Below are positions 23,527 to 31,005 of a stretch of DNA of 42,004 bases, in pieces (the first letter of the stretch is position 1; each line of letters opens with the position of its first letter). A program made the translations under genes and the position numbers. This DNA is from an uncultured Oscillibacter sp. (GTDB taxonomy: Bacteria; Bacillota; Clostridia; Oscillospirales; Oscillospiraceae): the NCBI RefSeq assembly GCF_947654275.1, contig NZ_CANTJS010000022.1, forward strand, positions 1 through 42,004. Direction: 5' to 3'. The notes under the pieces are model-generated. The model did no database searches. It had not been told where the DNA came from and saw only the letters and a list, made by a program, of their open reading frames with translations.

Positions 23527-24549
23527 ATGAACAGGAAATTTGGAGCCCTGGCCCTGGCGGCCCTGCTGGCCGCCCTGACCCTCACCGCCTGCGGAGGAAG
23601 CGCCAAAGGAGACACCGCGGCCGCCAGTCCTTCCGGCTCCATGGACTACGCCTACGAGATGGAAGGCGGCTATGGAGGAGGGGAGGACTTCGGGGGACTG
23701 TTTTACGGCCCGCAGGAACCCGAGGCAGCGTCCCCGGACGAGGGGGAGACGAACGCCGGAGAGGACCGTCTGGCCAACGCCAAGATGATCTACTCCGCCA
23801 GCATCGAGGCCCAGACCATGGAGTTCGATACCTGCGCCGCCGATTTGGAAACCCTGGTGGAGCAGACGGGGGGCTATCTGGAGTACGCCTCCGTCCACAG
23901 CTACGGCGACGGCTACCGAAGCGGGAGCTATACCGCCCGGATTCCCGCCGCCCGGTTCACCCTTTTCCTGAAGAGCGTGGGGGACATCGCCCATGTCACC
24001 TGGCAGGAGAAGAGCAGCGAAAACATCAGCGAGGCGTATTACGACCTTGAAAGCCGCCTCACCACCCAGCGGACCAAAATGGAGCGGCTTCAGGCCCTGC
24101 TGGCCAGGGCGGAGAATATGGAGGACATCATTACCATCGAGTCCGCCATTGCCGAAACGGAGTATCAGATTGAGCAGCTCACCGGCTCCCTCCGCCATTA
24201 CGACGCCCTGGTGGATTTCTCCACCATTCAGATTCAGCTCCGGGAGGTGGCCCGGCTCTCCGACGTGGAGACCACGCCACCCAGCTTTTCCACCCGCCTG
24301 AGCGCCGCCTTCTCCGGGGGACTGGTCAATTTTGGCGACATCCTTCAGTGGATTGCCATTTTCGCGGCCTATAACTGGATCTGGCTGCTGGTTCTGGCCG
24401 GAATCGTGCTGATCGCCGTGAGGACTGCCCGCCGCCGGGCAGAGCGGCAGGCCGGGCCCTCCCCGGAGGAGGAGCGGCAGGGGTTCTCCCTGGGCCGGAA
24501 GAAGAGGAAAGACGCAAAAAAACCGGATGACAAACAACCCAAAGACTGA
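23527..24549 (+). CDS. DUF4349 domain lipoprotein
   Basis: A 340-residue lipoprotein. GGAGGATGAAAGG precedes ATG 23527. The signal peptide ends in LTAC (Cys22), then a Gly/Asp/Glu-rich linker to about 85. The DUF4349 domain follows: KMIYSASIEAQTMEFD, VEQTGGYLEYASV, a coiled helical hairpin (TTQRTKMERLQALLARAENMEDIITIESAIAETEYQIEQLTGSLRHYDALV split here only for reading), and SFSTRLSAAFSGGL. One membrane helix (about 285-303) is followed by a basic cytoplasmic tail. Such proteins are often linked to ECF sigma operons. Function unknown. Confidence 0.88.
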   Translation: MNRKFGALALAALLAALTLTACGGSAKGDTAAASPSGSMDYAYEMEGGYGGGEDFGGLFYGPQEPEAASPDEGETNAGEDRLANAKMIYSASIEAQTMEFDTCAADLETLVEQTGGYLEYASVHSYGDGYRSGSYTARIPAARFTLFLKSVGDIAHVTWQEKSSENISEAYYDLESRLTTQRTKMERLQALLARAENMEDIITIESAIAETEYQIEQLTGSLRHYDALVDFSTIQIQLREVARLSDVETTPPSFSTRLSAAFSGGLVNFGDILQWIAIFAAYNWIWLLVLAGIVLIAVRTARRRAERQAGPSPEEERQGFSLGRKKRKDAKKPDDKQPKD

Positions 24550-24558
24550 TATACTGAA

Positions 24559-24694
24559 GGGGCGGACCGCGGTCCGCCCCTCAGGCTGTCAAAAAAGTCT
24601 TTTTGCCAGCCTGAGCAAGTTTTCAAAACTTCCAAAAAGTTTTGAAAACTTTTTGATTGAACATGAGGGAAAAACCCTGATGGTTTTTCCCTCA
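24559..24694. repeat. Cluster of four perfect hairpins
   Basis: GGGGCGGACCG palindrome (24559-24580); CTCAGGCTG..CAGCCTGAG (24580-24615) with an inner CAAAAA..TTTTTG stem; AAGTTTTCAAAACTT with AAGTTTTGAAAACTT (24617-24631, 24637-24651); TGAGGGAAAAACC with GGTTTTTCCCTCA (24664-24676, 24682-24694). The first may end the DUF4349 transcript; the others have no clear gene. The arrangement is repeat-like, but its sequences do not match the TATAG family. Confidence 0.75.
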
Positions 24695-24752
24695 AGCTCC
24701 CTTTTCCTTCCGTGCAGAAGAACATCCTTAAAAAATAAAGGAGGAACCCGCG

Positions 24753-25487
24753 ATGAAACTGTTCTGGCTGGGCCACGCCTGCTTTCTGGTGGAGCAGGAC
24801 GGCTATACCATTCTGCTGGACCCCTACACCGGCGTGGAGGGTTATCCGCCCCTGTATGAGACCGCCGTCCGGTCCACGAATCCCAGGATGAAGGAGGGGG
24901 GCGTGTGTATCCGGATCCCCGTCCGGATGCATATAGAGTATACAGACGGGCCGGTCACCCCTGGGGAGGAAAAAATCTATGTCAACAGGGTCCTGTGCAG
25001 CCACGGCCACTTTGACCACAGCGCCGTGGAGCTGACGGCGCTTTTGCCGGAGGCCCCCTGTCCCTTTACCATCCGCACCGTGGAGACCTTCCACGACGAC
25101 CAGGGCGGAGCCCTCCGGGGAAACAACACCGTCCATATCCTCTCGGCGGGGGGCGTCACCGTGGCCCACCTGGGTGACCTGGGCCACCAGCTTTCACCGG
25201 AGCAGATTGCGGAGATCGGCCCTCTGGACGCCGTCCTCATTCCCGTAGGCGGCACCTATACCGTGGACGCGGCGGGGGCCAGGGCCGTCTGTGAGGCCCT
25301 GAGACCCGGGTGCGTCGTCCCCATGCACTACCGACACGCCCCCTATGGCCTGCCCAATGTGGGCGGCGTGGAGGAATTTTTGGAGCTGTGGCCCGGGGAA
25401 CAGGTCCACCGGCTGGACGGACCTCTCTGCGAGATCACCGGCGGCTGTTCCGGCGTGCTGGCGCCGCGCTTTTCCGAGGAGGGCTGA
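24753..25487 (+). CDS. MBL-fold metallohydrolase (UlaG/UPF0173-like)
   Basis: A 244-residue metallo-beta-lactamase fold hydrolase, cytoplasmic. WLGHACFLVEQDGYTILLDPY is the start of UlaG-like proteins; CSHGHFDHS (about 82-90) is the HxHxDH metal motif; later ligands are His in FHDDQGG, Asp in HLGDLGHQ and His in VPMHYRH. The region between residues 27 and 80 is longer than in the shortest UPF0173 proteins. Substrate unknown; lactones or phosphorylated sugar lactones are typical. AAGGAGG precedes ATG. Next gene starts one base after the stop, so it is in an operon with the HAD gene. Confidence 0.9.
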   Translation: MKLFWLGHACFLVEQDGYTILLDPYTGVEGYPPLYETAVRSTNPRMKEGGVCIRIPVRMHIEYTDGPVTPGEEKIYVNRVLCSHGHFDHSAVELTALLPEAPCPFTIRTVETFHDDQGGALRGNNTVHILSAGGVTVAHLGDLGHQLSPEQIAEIGPLDAVLIPVGGTYTVDAAGARAVCEALRPGCVVPMHYRHAPYGLPNVGGVEEFLELWPGEQVHRLDGPLCEITGGCSGVLAPRFSEEG

Positions 25488-25488
25488 G

Positions 25489-26145
25489 ATGTACCGATAC
25501 ATATTGTTCGACCTGGACGGTACCCTGACGGACTCCAAGGAGGGCATCGTCAACAGTGTCCGCTGGACCCTCCGGAAAATGGACGCGCCGGTTCCGGAGG
25601 AGGAGATTCTCCAGCTGTTCATCGGCCCGCCCTTACAGGACTCCTTTGAGCGGTTCTGCGGCTTTTCCCCGGAGCGGGCCGGCGAGGCCGTGGCCGTGTT
25701 CCGGCAGCGCTATCTGCCGGTGGGCCAGTTTGAGAACCGGGCCGCGCCGGGGGCGGCGGAGCTGCTGGCCCGGCTGAAGGGGAAGGGCTATGTGCTGGCC
25801 CTGGCCTCATCCAAGCCTGAGGAGCTCTGCGTCTCCATCTGTGAGCGCTTCGGCTTCACGCCTCACCTGTCCGCCATTGTGGGCAGTCCGCCCCTGGGCG
25901 ACCGGAGCAAGGCCGACGTCATCCGGGAGGCCATGGCCCAGCTGGGTCTGACGGAGGCGGACCGGCCCGCCATACTGATGGTGGGAGACCGGAAGTTTGA
26001 CGTGCTGGGGGCCCGGGAATGCGGCGTGGACTGCGCGGGCGTGCGGTTCTTCGGCTACGCGCCGCCGGGAGAGCTGGAGGAGGCCGGCGCCATCGCGGTG
26101 ACGGAGACCGTGGAGGAGCTGGAGGCGTTTATTCTCAGTCATTGA
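25489..26145 (+). CDS. HAD-family hydrolase (phosphoglycolate phosphatase-like)
   Basis: A 218-residue cytoplasmic phosphatase. Motif I is FDLDGTLTDS near residue 7 with the nucleophile Asp; motif II is the Ser in LASSKP, with Lys in the same stretch; motif III/IV is MVGDRKFDVLGARE. The small helical cap lies between residues 15 and 85. The type is that of Gph/PgmB-like enzymes, so a small sugar or glycolate phosphate is likely. It starts one base after the MBL gene stop and 39 bp before the FMN oxidase gene; the three make one operon. Confidence 0.92.
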   Translation: MYRYILFDLDGTLTDSKEGIVNSVRWTLRKMDAPVPEEEILQLFIGPPLQDSFERFCGFSPERAGEAVAVFRQRYLPVGQFENRAAPGAAELLARLKGKGYVLALASSKPEELCVSICERFGFTPHLSAIVGSPPLGDRSKADVIREAMAQLGLTEADRPAILMVGDRKFDVLGARECGVDCAGVRFFGYAPPGELEEAGAIAVTETVEELEAFILSH

Positions 26146-26184
26146 GGACCTATTCACATAAAGACGGAAACGGAGGAAATCATT

Positions 26185-27207
26185 ATGACCTATCAGGAGA
26201 TTCTGGAACAGGCCCGGGGCTGTGTGGGCCCCTACTGCAAGGCCTGCCCCACCTGCAACGGCCTGGGCTGCCGGAACACGGTTCCCGGCCCCGGGGCCAA
26301 GGGCATCGGCACCGGCTTCATCCGCAACTACCAGAAGTGGCAGGAGCTCTGCGTCAACATGGACACCATCTGCGAAAACGGACCGGTGGACACCGCCTTT
26401 GACTTCTTCGGTCAGAGGACGGACCTGCCTGTGTTCGCCGCGCCCATCGGAGCCATGAAGCTCCACTATGGCGACAAGTACGACGATCTGGCCTATAACG
26501 ACATTCTGGTGGCCGCCTGCGCGGAGGCGGGGACCCTGGCCTTTACCGGCGACGGCACCAACCCCGCCGTCATGGAGGCCGCCGCCAAGGCCCTGACCGC
26601 CTGCGGAGGCCGGGGCGTACCCACCATTAAGCCCTGGAACATCGAGACCATCCGGGAAAAGCTGGCCCTGGTGAAGGCCGCCGGGCCCGCCGCCATCGCC
26701 ATGGACATCGACGCGGCGGGACTGCCCTTCCTGAAAAACCTCCAGCCTCCCGCCGGCAGCAAAACCGTGGCGGAGCTGCGGGAGATTGTGGACATGATGG
26801 AGGGGATTCCCTTCATCCTCAAGGGCATCATGACCGTCCGGGGGGCGGAGAAGGCCCTGGAGGCCGGAGCCAGCGGCATCGTGGTCAGCAACCACGGCGG
26901 CCGGGTGCTGGATCAGTGCCCCTCCACCGCCGAGGTCCTGCCCGGCATTGCTGACGCCGTGGGCGGCAGAATGACCATTCTGGTGGACGGCGGCATCCGG
27001 ACCGGCATGGACGTGTTCAAGGCCCTGGCCCTGGGGGCCGACGGCGTGCTGATTGGCCGGCCCTTCGTCACCATGGTCTACGGCGGCGGCGCCGAGGCCG
27101 TGAAGGTGTACGCGGACAAGCTGAAGGCCGAGCTGGCGGATACCATGGCCATGTGTGGGGCCCACTCCCTGAAGGAAATCCGGCGGGATATGATTTATGG
27201 ATATTGA
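26185..27207 (+). CDS. FMN-dependent alpha-hydroxy-acid oxidizing protein
   Basis: A 340-residue TIM-barrel flavoprotein of the FMN-dependent alpha-hydroxyacid dehydrogenase family. FMN and substrate residues are in APIGAMK, VVSNHGGRVLDQ (about 233-244, catalytic His and Arg) and VDGGIRTGMDVFKALALGADGVLIGRP (split as DGGIRTG and GADGVLIGRP; 268-290). The N-terminus has a four-Cys stretch, CVGPYCKACPTC plus one more Cys, which is unusual compared with lactate oxidases and may bind a metal. A typical anaerobe version could act as a dehydrogenase for lactate or glycolate. Last gene of the MBL-HAD operon. Confidence 0.9.
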   Translation: MTYQEILEQARGCVGPYCKACPTCNGLGCRNTVPGPGAKGIGTGFIRNYQKWQELCVNMDTICENGPVDTAFDFFGQRTDLPVFAAPIGAMKLHYGDKYDDLAYNDILVAACAEAGTLAFTGDGTNPAVMEAAAKALTACGGRGVPTIKPWNIETIREKLALVKAAGPAAIAMDIDAAGLPFLKNLQPPAGSKTVAELREIVDMMEGIPFILKGIMTVRGAEKALEAGASGIVVSNHGGRVLDQCPSTAEVLPGIADAVGGRMTILVDGGIRTGMDVFKALALGADGVLIGRPFVTMVYGGGAEAVKVYADKLKAELADTMAMCGAHSLKEIRRDMIYGY

Positions 27208-27230
27208 GCGCTGACAGAAACGCGGAAGGC

Positions 27231-27262
27231 CGCCGGGAGTCCGACAGACTCCCGGCGACCTT
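27231..27262 (+). terminator. Intrinsic terminator after the oxidase gene
   Basis: CGCCGGGAGTC, loop CGACA, GACTCCCGGCG, then ACCTTTTT. More T-rich DNA follows before the convergent XRE gene. Confidence 0.85.
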
Positions 27263-27303
27263 TTTGCGTTTTTGCGTCTTTTTGTCTTTATGCCCTCATG
27301 TTT

Positions 27304-27600
27304 TCATGACTGGGGATGCTTCCCCTTCTCCCGCAGATGCTCCACCAGAGCGCAGACCAGCTGAATGTCCTTCTCCGTAAGGCCGGAGACGTTCACCGTG
27401 GCCGAGGAGGCAACCCCCAGCAGATAGTCCGTGGATACCTTGAACAGTCTGGCCAGTTCGACAATATACTGGGTAGAGGGAACGGAAATGCCCATCTCCC
27501 AGGCGTTGACGCTGGAGCGTGTAATTCCCAGCCGTTTCGCCAGCTCGGTCTGCGTCATGCCCCGCTGATCCCGAAGCAGCTTGATTCTCGCGGCAACCAT
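27304..27600 (-). CDS. XRE-family HTH regulator
   Basis: A 98-residue DNA-binding protein. The helix-turn-helix lies at residues 5-60: RIKLLRDQRGMTQTELAKRLGITRSSVNAWEMG, then PSTQYIVELARLFKVSTDYLLG, a canonical Cro/C1-type domain. The short tail (NVSGLTEKDIQLVCALVEHL) is probably a dimer helix. It is divergent from the zinc-ribbon gene, and two inverted repeats in the shared region are its likely operators. It is GGAGGTGATGG-led and intact. Confidence 0.93.
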   Translation of the reverse strand: MVAARIKLLRDQRGMTQTELAKRLGITRSSVNAWEMGISVPSTQYIVELARLFKVSTDYLLGVASSATVNVSGLTEKDIQLVCALVEHLREKGKHPQS

Positions 27601-27637
27601 TCCATCACCTCCGCTGCCTGTATTTTAAAACATCAAA

Positions 27638-27659
27638 ATGATATTTCATTATCATAATG
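27638..27659. promoter_or_regulatory. Candidate XRE operators
   Basis: ATGATA, 6 bp, TATCAT (27638-27655) and the overlapping perfect palindrome CATTATCATAATG (27647-27659). They lie between the XRE start and the next promoter -35, a natural place to control both genes. Confidence 0.5.
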
Positions 27660-27669
27660 GTGTTTATAA

Positions 27670-27698
27670 TTGACAAGCTGGGTGATTTCTATTATACT
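27670..27698 (+). promoter_or_regulatory. Strong promoter of the zinc-ribbon gene
   Basis: TTGACA (27670-27675), 17-bp spacer, TATACT (27693-27698). Confidence 0.8.
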
Positions 27699-27755
27699 TG
27701 AACTGCCGCCGGGAGCGGCGGCAGGAAACGACAGACAGAAAAAGGAGACACAGTT

Positions 27756-28049
27756 ATGAAATTTTGCTCAAATTGCGGGAAAGAGGTTTCGGATCAGGCG
27801 GTGGTCTGCCCCCACTGCGGCTGCGCGGTGCAGGGCGGGGACAGTGTGGACATTCCCAGCACGGGACTGAATATACTGAGCTTCTTCTTCCCCCTGGTGG
27901 GACTGATCCTGTATCTGGTGTTTCGGGACAAAACCCCCAGGAAGGCGTCCGCTCTGGGGAAATGGGCCCTGATCGGCTTCATTGCCGGCATTGCATTTAC
28001 CGTTCTGATGTACGGGTGCAGCGCGGCGCTGCTGTTTTCCGCCATCTGA
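27756..28049 (+). CDS. Zinc-ribbon small membrane protein
   Basis: A 97-residue protein. AAAGGAG precedes ATG. The N-terminal zinc ribbon is FCSNCGKEVSDQAVVCPHCGC (CxxC-x10-13-CxxC; residues about 4-24), then two membrane helices (about 40-56 and 70-96). Similar proteins occur widely in Firmicutes with unknown role. The promoter is next to XRE operators, so it may be under that regulator. Confidence 0.85.
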   Translation: MKFCSNCGKEVSDQAVVCPHCGCAVQGGDSVDIPSTGLNILSFFFPLVGLILYLVFRDKTPRKASALGKWALIGFIAGIAFTVLMYGCSAALLFSAI

Positions 28050-28091
28050 GGAAGAGCCTGAAATGCAAAAAGCCCCTTGCGGGCGGGGAAG

Positions 28092-28116
28092 GAGACGGGA
28101 GACCGTCTCTTTCTTT
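28092..28116 (+). terminator. Terminator after the zinc-ribbon gene
   Basis: GAGACGG, loop GAGA, CCGTCTC, then TTTCTTTG. Confidence 0.7.
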
Positions 28117-28181
28117 GTTCGGCAATAGAGACCTTTTTTCCCGCCCTCCTCCGCCCCGGCGGAGACGGAGAAAATCCGACA

Positions 28182-28261
28182 GGCTCCGGGAGGCTCCGAA
28201 GGGCTTCGGAAGGTTTCGAAGGGCTTCGAAAAATTTCGAAAGATTTCAAAAAATCCAAAAA
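28182..28261 (+). repeat. Eight decamer repeats drifting from GC-rich to AT-rich
   Basis: Units in order: GGCTCCGGGA, GGCTCCGAAG, GGCTTCGGAA, GGTTTCGAAG, GGCTTCGAAA, AATTTCGAAA, GATTTCAAAA, AATCCAAAAA. Each step is mostly transitions and the core TTCGAA appears in the middle units. It lies in non-coding DNA upstream of the promoter at 28288. Confidence 0.75.
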
Positions 28262-28287
28262 AGTTTAGGAGAATTCCGCCGGAGGGG

Positions 28288-28316
28288 ATGACAAGCCGGG
28301 CGGATTTTGTTAAACT
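28288..28316 (+). promoter_or_regulatory. Promoter before repeat copy 3
   Basis: ATGACA (28288-28293), 17-bp spacer, TAAACT (28311-28316). The start point would be at the left end of the element at 28322. Confidence 0.5.
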
Positions 28317-28321
28317 GAAAT

Positions 28322-28506
28322 TATAGTCAAACAAGCTGAAAGGAATCAACAGTTTTTTCAGCTCCGGGGCGAAATGCCGCCGCAGATGGCCGCATTTGCA
28401 GCCGCGGTTTGGACTTCATAGCGAACAAGGCGTGCTTCCCACGCCGGCGGCCTTTGTCCGCCGGTTGAAACCGTGCGGTTTGCAGGCTTCAGCCTTGTTC
28501 ACGAGA
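28322..28506 (-). repeat. Double multi-hairpin repeat element, copy 3 (inverted)
   Basis: A 185-bp copy, in the opposite orientation to the other two, starting TATAGTCAAACAAG on the plus strand. In element orientation the left half is closed by GTGAACAAGG with CCTTGTTCGC and the right half by GTCcAAAC with GTTTGAC, with the bulged C in the same place as copy 1. Its far end (about 28500-28506) has lost TATAG. It occupies the leader of the dehydrogenase gene. Confidence 0.8.
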
Positions 28507-28553
28507 TTCTGAAGAGGCCCGCGGGGCGGGTCCGATGACTGGAGGAATATGGT

Positions 28554-29522
28554 ATGCGCATCACCGTTCTGGACGGATACACCGAAAACCCCGGGGACCT
28601 CAGCTGGGCAGGGCTGGAGGCCCTGGGAGAGCTGACGGTCTATGACCGCACCAGCCTCACCGATGAGGAGGAGATTGTCTCCCGCATCGGAAACGCGGAA
28701 ATTGTCGTCACCAACAAGACCCCCGTCAGCCGCGCCGTTCTGGAGCGGTGTCCCGGGGTCAGGCTGATCGCCGTGCTGGCCACCGGCTACAACGTCGTGG
28801 ACTGCGCCTGCGCCCGGGAGCGGGGGATTCCCGTCTGCAACGTGCCGGTGTACGGCAGCCGGTCTGTCAGCCAGTTTGCCATTGCCCTGCTGCTGGAGGT
28901 CTGCCACCACATCGGCCACCACAGCCGGACGGTCTATGACGGAAAGTGGCAGAATCATGAAGACTGGTGCTACTGGGACTACCCCCTGATCGAGCTGGCG
29001 GGGAAGACCTACGGCCTGCTGGGCTGCGGCAATATCGGCATTCACACCGCCGAAATCGCCAGGGCCCTGGGAATGCAGGTCATCGCCTATGACGCCAGGG
29101 AGACCGAGGCCGGTCATGCCCTGGGCGTGGAGTATGTGACGCTGGACGGGCTGTTTGCCCGGTCCGACGTGCTGGGGCTCCAGATGCCCCTGCTCCCCTT
29201 TAACACCGGTATCATCAACCGGGAAACCATAGCCAAAATGAAAGACGGCGTTATCATCATCAACAACAGCCGGGGACAGATGGTGGTGGAGCAGGACCTG
29301 GCCGACGCCCTGAATTCCGGCAAGGTGGCCGCCGCCGCTCTGGATGTGGTGTCCACCGAGCCCATCCGGGAGGACAACCCCCTGCTGAAGGCCAGGAACT
29401 GCATCATCACGCCGCATATGTCCTGGGGCGCCAAGGAGAGCCGCCAGCGCATCATGGACTGCACCGTGGAGAATGTGAAGGCCTTCCTGGCGGGCGCGCC
29501 CATCCATGTGGTGAATCCATAA
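28554..29522 (+). CDS. D-2-hydroxyacid dehydrogenase (glycerate dehydrogenase-like)
   Basis: A 322-residue cytoplasmic NAD-dependent oxidoreductase that reduces a 2-ketoacid such as hydroxypyruvate. The nucleotide-binding site is GLLGCGNIG (about 152-160). Catalytic residues are Arg in INNSRGQ (about 237), Glu in VSTEP and His in TPHMSWG (about 286). Features: LATGYNVVDC and NVPVYGSRSVSQFAIALLLE are family typical for HprA/GyaR-like enzymes. TGGAGG precedes ATG. It is alone, preceded by repeat copy 3 and followed by a strong terminator. Confidence 0.93.
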   Translation: MRITVLDGYTENPGDLSWAGLEALGELTVYDRTSLTDEEEIVSRIGNAEIVVTNKTPVSRAVLERCPGVRLIAVLATGYNVVDCACARERGIPVCNVPVYGSRSVSQFAIALLLEVCHHIGHHSRTVYDGKWQNHEDWCYWDYPLIELAGKTYGLLGCGNIGIHTAEIARALGMQVIAYDARETEAGHALGVEYVTLDGLFARSDVLGLQMPLLPFNTGIINRETIAKMKDGVIIINNSRGQMVVEQDLADALNSGKVAAAALDVVSTEPIREDNPLLKARNCIITPHMSWGAKESRQRIMDCTVENVKAFLAGAPIHVVNP

Positions 29523-29567
29523 GCAGAGAAAGAGCAGGACGAAAAGCGGAAAAGGTCGAAAGAGCGC

Positions 29568-29600
29568 AAAAACACCCCTCCGGGCAGGAGGGGTGTTTTT
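29568..29600 (+). terminator. Strong terminator after the dehydrogenase
   Basis: AAAAACACCCCTCC, loop GGGCA, GGAGGGGTGTTTTT. It has A-runs and T-runs at both sides, so it can work in both directions. Confidence 0.9.
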
Positions 29601-29870
29601 ATGTCCGGCGCGGTGACTGCAAACCCAAATCACGGCCCGTCGAAGCGGGAGAGGTTTATTAAAAGCGGCGATGGGATAAGGCAAAAAGCCAGCCGCGAAC
29701 CAGAACGGACCGCGGCTGAATGCGAAAGCAAAAGCAAAAGATTCCCGCCTGAGTGCCGTTTTCAGCAAGGCCGGAAAGGCTACGGTGTTGGGAATTATTT
29801 TGGGGTCCCCCGCCGGAACCCAGCGAAGCGGTTCCGGTGGGGAAGCGAAGAAAAAGCCCGTTCGGCGAAT
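29601..29870. other. Intergenic region without a recognised gene
   Basis: I see no protein gene. It holds inverted repeats AGCCGCG..CGCGGCT (about 29691-29717) and CCCCGCCGGAACC with GGTTCCGGTGGGG (29808-29820, 29830-29842), and an A-rich run GAAAGCAAAAGCAAAAG. A long minus-strand frame across here is a shadow of the dehydrogenase gene. Confidence 0.45.
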
Positions 29871-29908
29871 AAAAAGCCCTAAGGCTTTTTATCGCCTTAG
29901 GACTTTTT
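29871..29908 (-). terminator. Terminator of the tRNA-Gly gene
   Basis: AAAAAGTCCTAAGGC on the minus strand pairs with GCCTTAGGGCTTTTT (one G-U), ending in T-run. It lies 6 bases after the tRNA 3' end. Confidence 0.85.
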
Positions 29909-29914
29909 CTGAGC

Positions 29915-29990
29915 TGGAGCGGGCAACGAGGCTCGAACTCGCTACCTCCACCTTGGCAAGGTGGCGCTCTACCAGATGAGCTATGCCCGC
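29915..29990 (-). tRNA. tRNA-Gly (GCC anticodon)
   Basis: Minus-strand gene of 76 bases with an encoded CCA end. The acceptor stem GCGGGCA pairs with TGCCCGC, the discriminator is T. D-arm GCTC..GAGC, anticodon arm CCACC TTGCCAA GGTGG with anticodon GCC, and T-arm GCGAG TTCGAGC CTCGT are all complete. It has its own promoter and terminator. Confidence 0.97.
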
Positions 29991-30003
29991 GGGAACAAGA
30001 AGT

Positions 30004-30032
30004 ATCTTAGCAGAGTTCCGCCTTTCTGTCAA
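30004..30032 (-). promoter_or_regulatory. Promoter of tRNA-Gly
   Basis: Minus strand TTGACA (30032-30027), 17-bp spacer, TAAGAT (30009-30004), ending about 14 bases before the tRNA. Confidence 0.8.
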
Positions 30033-30051
30033 GGGGTTTGCTCCATTTTTT

Positions 30052-30951
30052 TCATATTTTTTTATCGGCTATATTGCCCTCCGGGGTATCTGACGGCATG
30101 GGACCGTCCCCGTTCTCTTGCTCGCCCTCCGGTTCTTCTTCGCCCCCCGGTTCCTGTTCGCCCGTTGGTTCTTTTTCGCCCGCTGGTTCCTTTTTGCCCT
30201 CCGGCTCTTCTTCGCCCTTCGGTTCCTGTTCGCCCTCCGGTTCTTCTTCGCCCTCCGGTTCCTCTCCGTCCTCCGGATTTTCGCCTTCCCCGTCCTCCTC
30301 CGGAAGCTCCGGGGGGTCCAGAAGGAATTCCACCAGCCCCGGTTCCTCTGGGTTGGGGTAGAAGTTCACTACCCAGGCGGGCGTCTCCGTCAGACCCTGT
30401 TCCTCGCGGAGAAGGGCCACAGATTCCTCCAGCCGGGTCAGGCCGGTTTCGCCCCAATAGCCCATGCGCACCGCCAGCTCCTTCTGACCGCCGGCCAGGG
30501 CGGCGGCCAGAAGGCTGTACAGCGCTTCAGGGCTGGTGGCGTTTACGACGGACTGAATCTGTTCCAGGCTGCGGCGGTAGCTGATGCGGATTGCCGCCTC
30601 ATAATAGCCCCGCTGGGCCTGGCTGGAGGACGTGATATACTCCACAGCATAGGCCCCCATGGGGGTTTCCTGCTGGATTTCCGCGGCGGCCCGCTCCAGC
30701 GTGTCCGCCACGGACAGGTCGCTCTCGAAGTTATAGAGCCGCAGGGTGGCGGTCTCCCGGTGCTGGCCGATGAGCAGCAGAAGGTCGTTGACGATATCCT
30801 GGTGGTTTTCCGCCCGGAGGGTGCCGGCGGCCTCGCTCTCCCAGAACTTGCTGCTGTGAGGCTCGGATACGGAATAGGTCCGTTCCAGCAGCGGCGCGCA
30901 GCCCGTCAGCAGGCACAGAGCCAGCAGCATACAGCAGATGGTTTGCCGCAT
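30052..30951 (-). CDS. Lipoprotein with Glu/Pro/Gly repeat tail
   Basis: A 299-residue secreted lipoprotein: signal peptide ending LTGC (Cys18), then a folded domain of about 190 residues with no family I recognise (RTYSVSEPHSSKFWES, DIVNDLLLLIGQHRETATLRLYNF, AAIRISYRRSLEQIQSVVNAT), then a tail of EPEGEE/EPxGEQ units from 18-bp repeats at 30127-30270 (eight units). The tail is strongly acidic and would be extended. It follows LUD, YitT and parC in the same direction and may be on the same transcript, but its role is unknown. Confidence 0.75.
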   Translation of the reverse strand: MRQTICCMLLALCLLTGCAPLLERTYSVSEPHSSKFWESEAAGTLRAENHQDIVNDLLLLIGQHRETATLRLYNFESDLSVADTLERAAAEIQQETPMGAYAVEYITSSSQAQRGYYEAAIRISYRRSLEQIQSVVNATSPEALYSLLAAALAGGQKELAVRMGYWGETGLTRLEESVALLREEQGLTETPAWVVNFYPNPEEPGLVEFLLDPPELPEEDGEGENPEDGEEPEGEEEPEGEQEPKGEEEPEGKKEPAGEKEPTGEQEPGGEEEPEGEQENGDGPMPSDTPEGNIADKKI

Positions 30952-31005
30952 CGGCGGACCTCCTTTCCCGTTTCCCGTGAGATGCCGGCAGACTGGCGAA
31001 GGACA

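Noticed and set aside
28182..28506. CRISPR array from regularly spaced repeats
   Set aside because: The units are contiguous 10-mers without spacers, and the element next to them is a hairpin repeat; no cas genes are present.
28416..29768. 450-residue minus-strand frame
   Set aside because: Antisense of the D-2-hydroxyacid dehydrogenase, whose catalytic motifs are certain.
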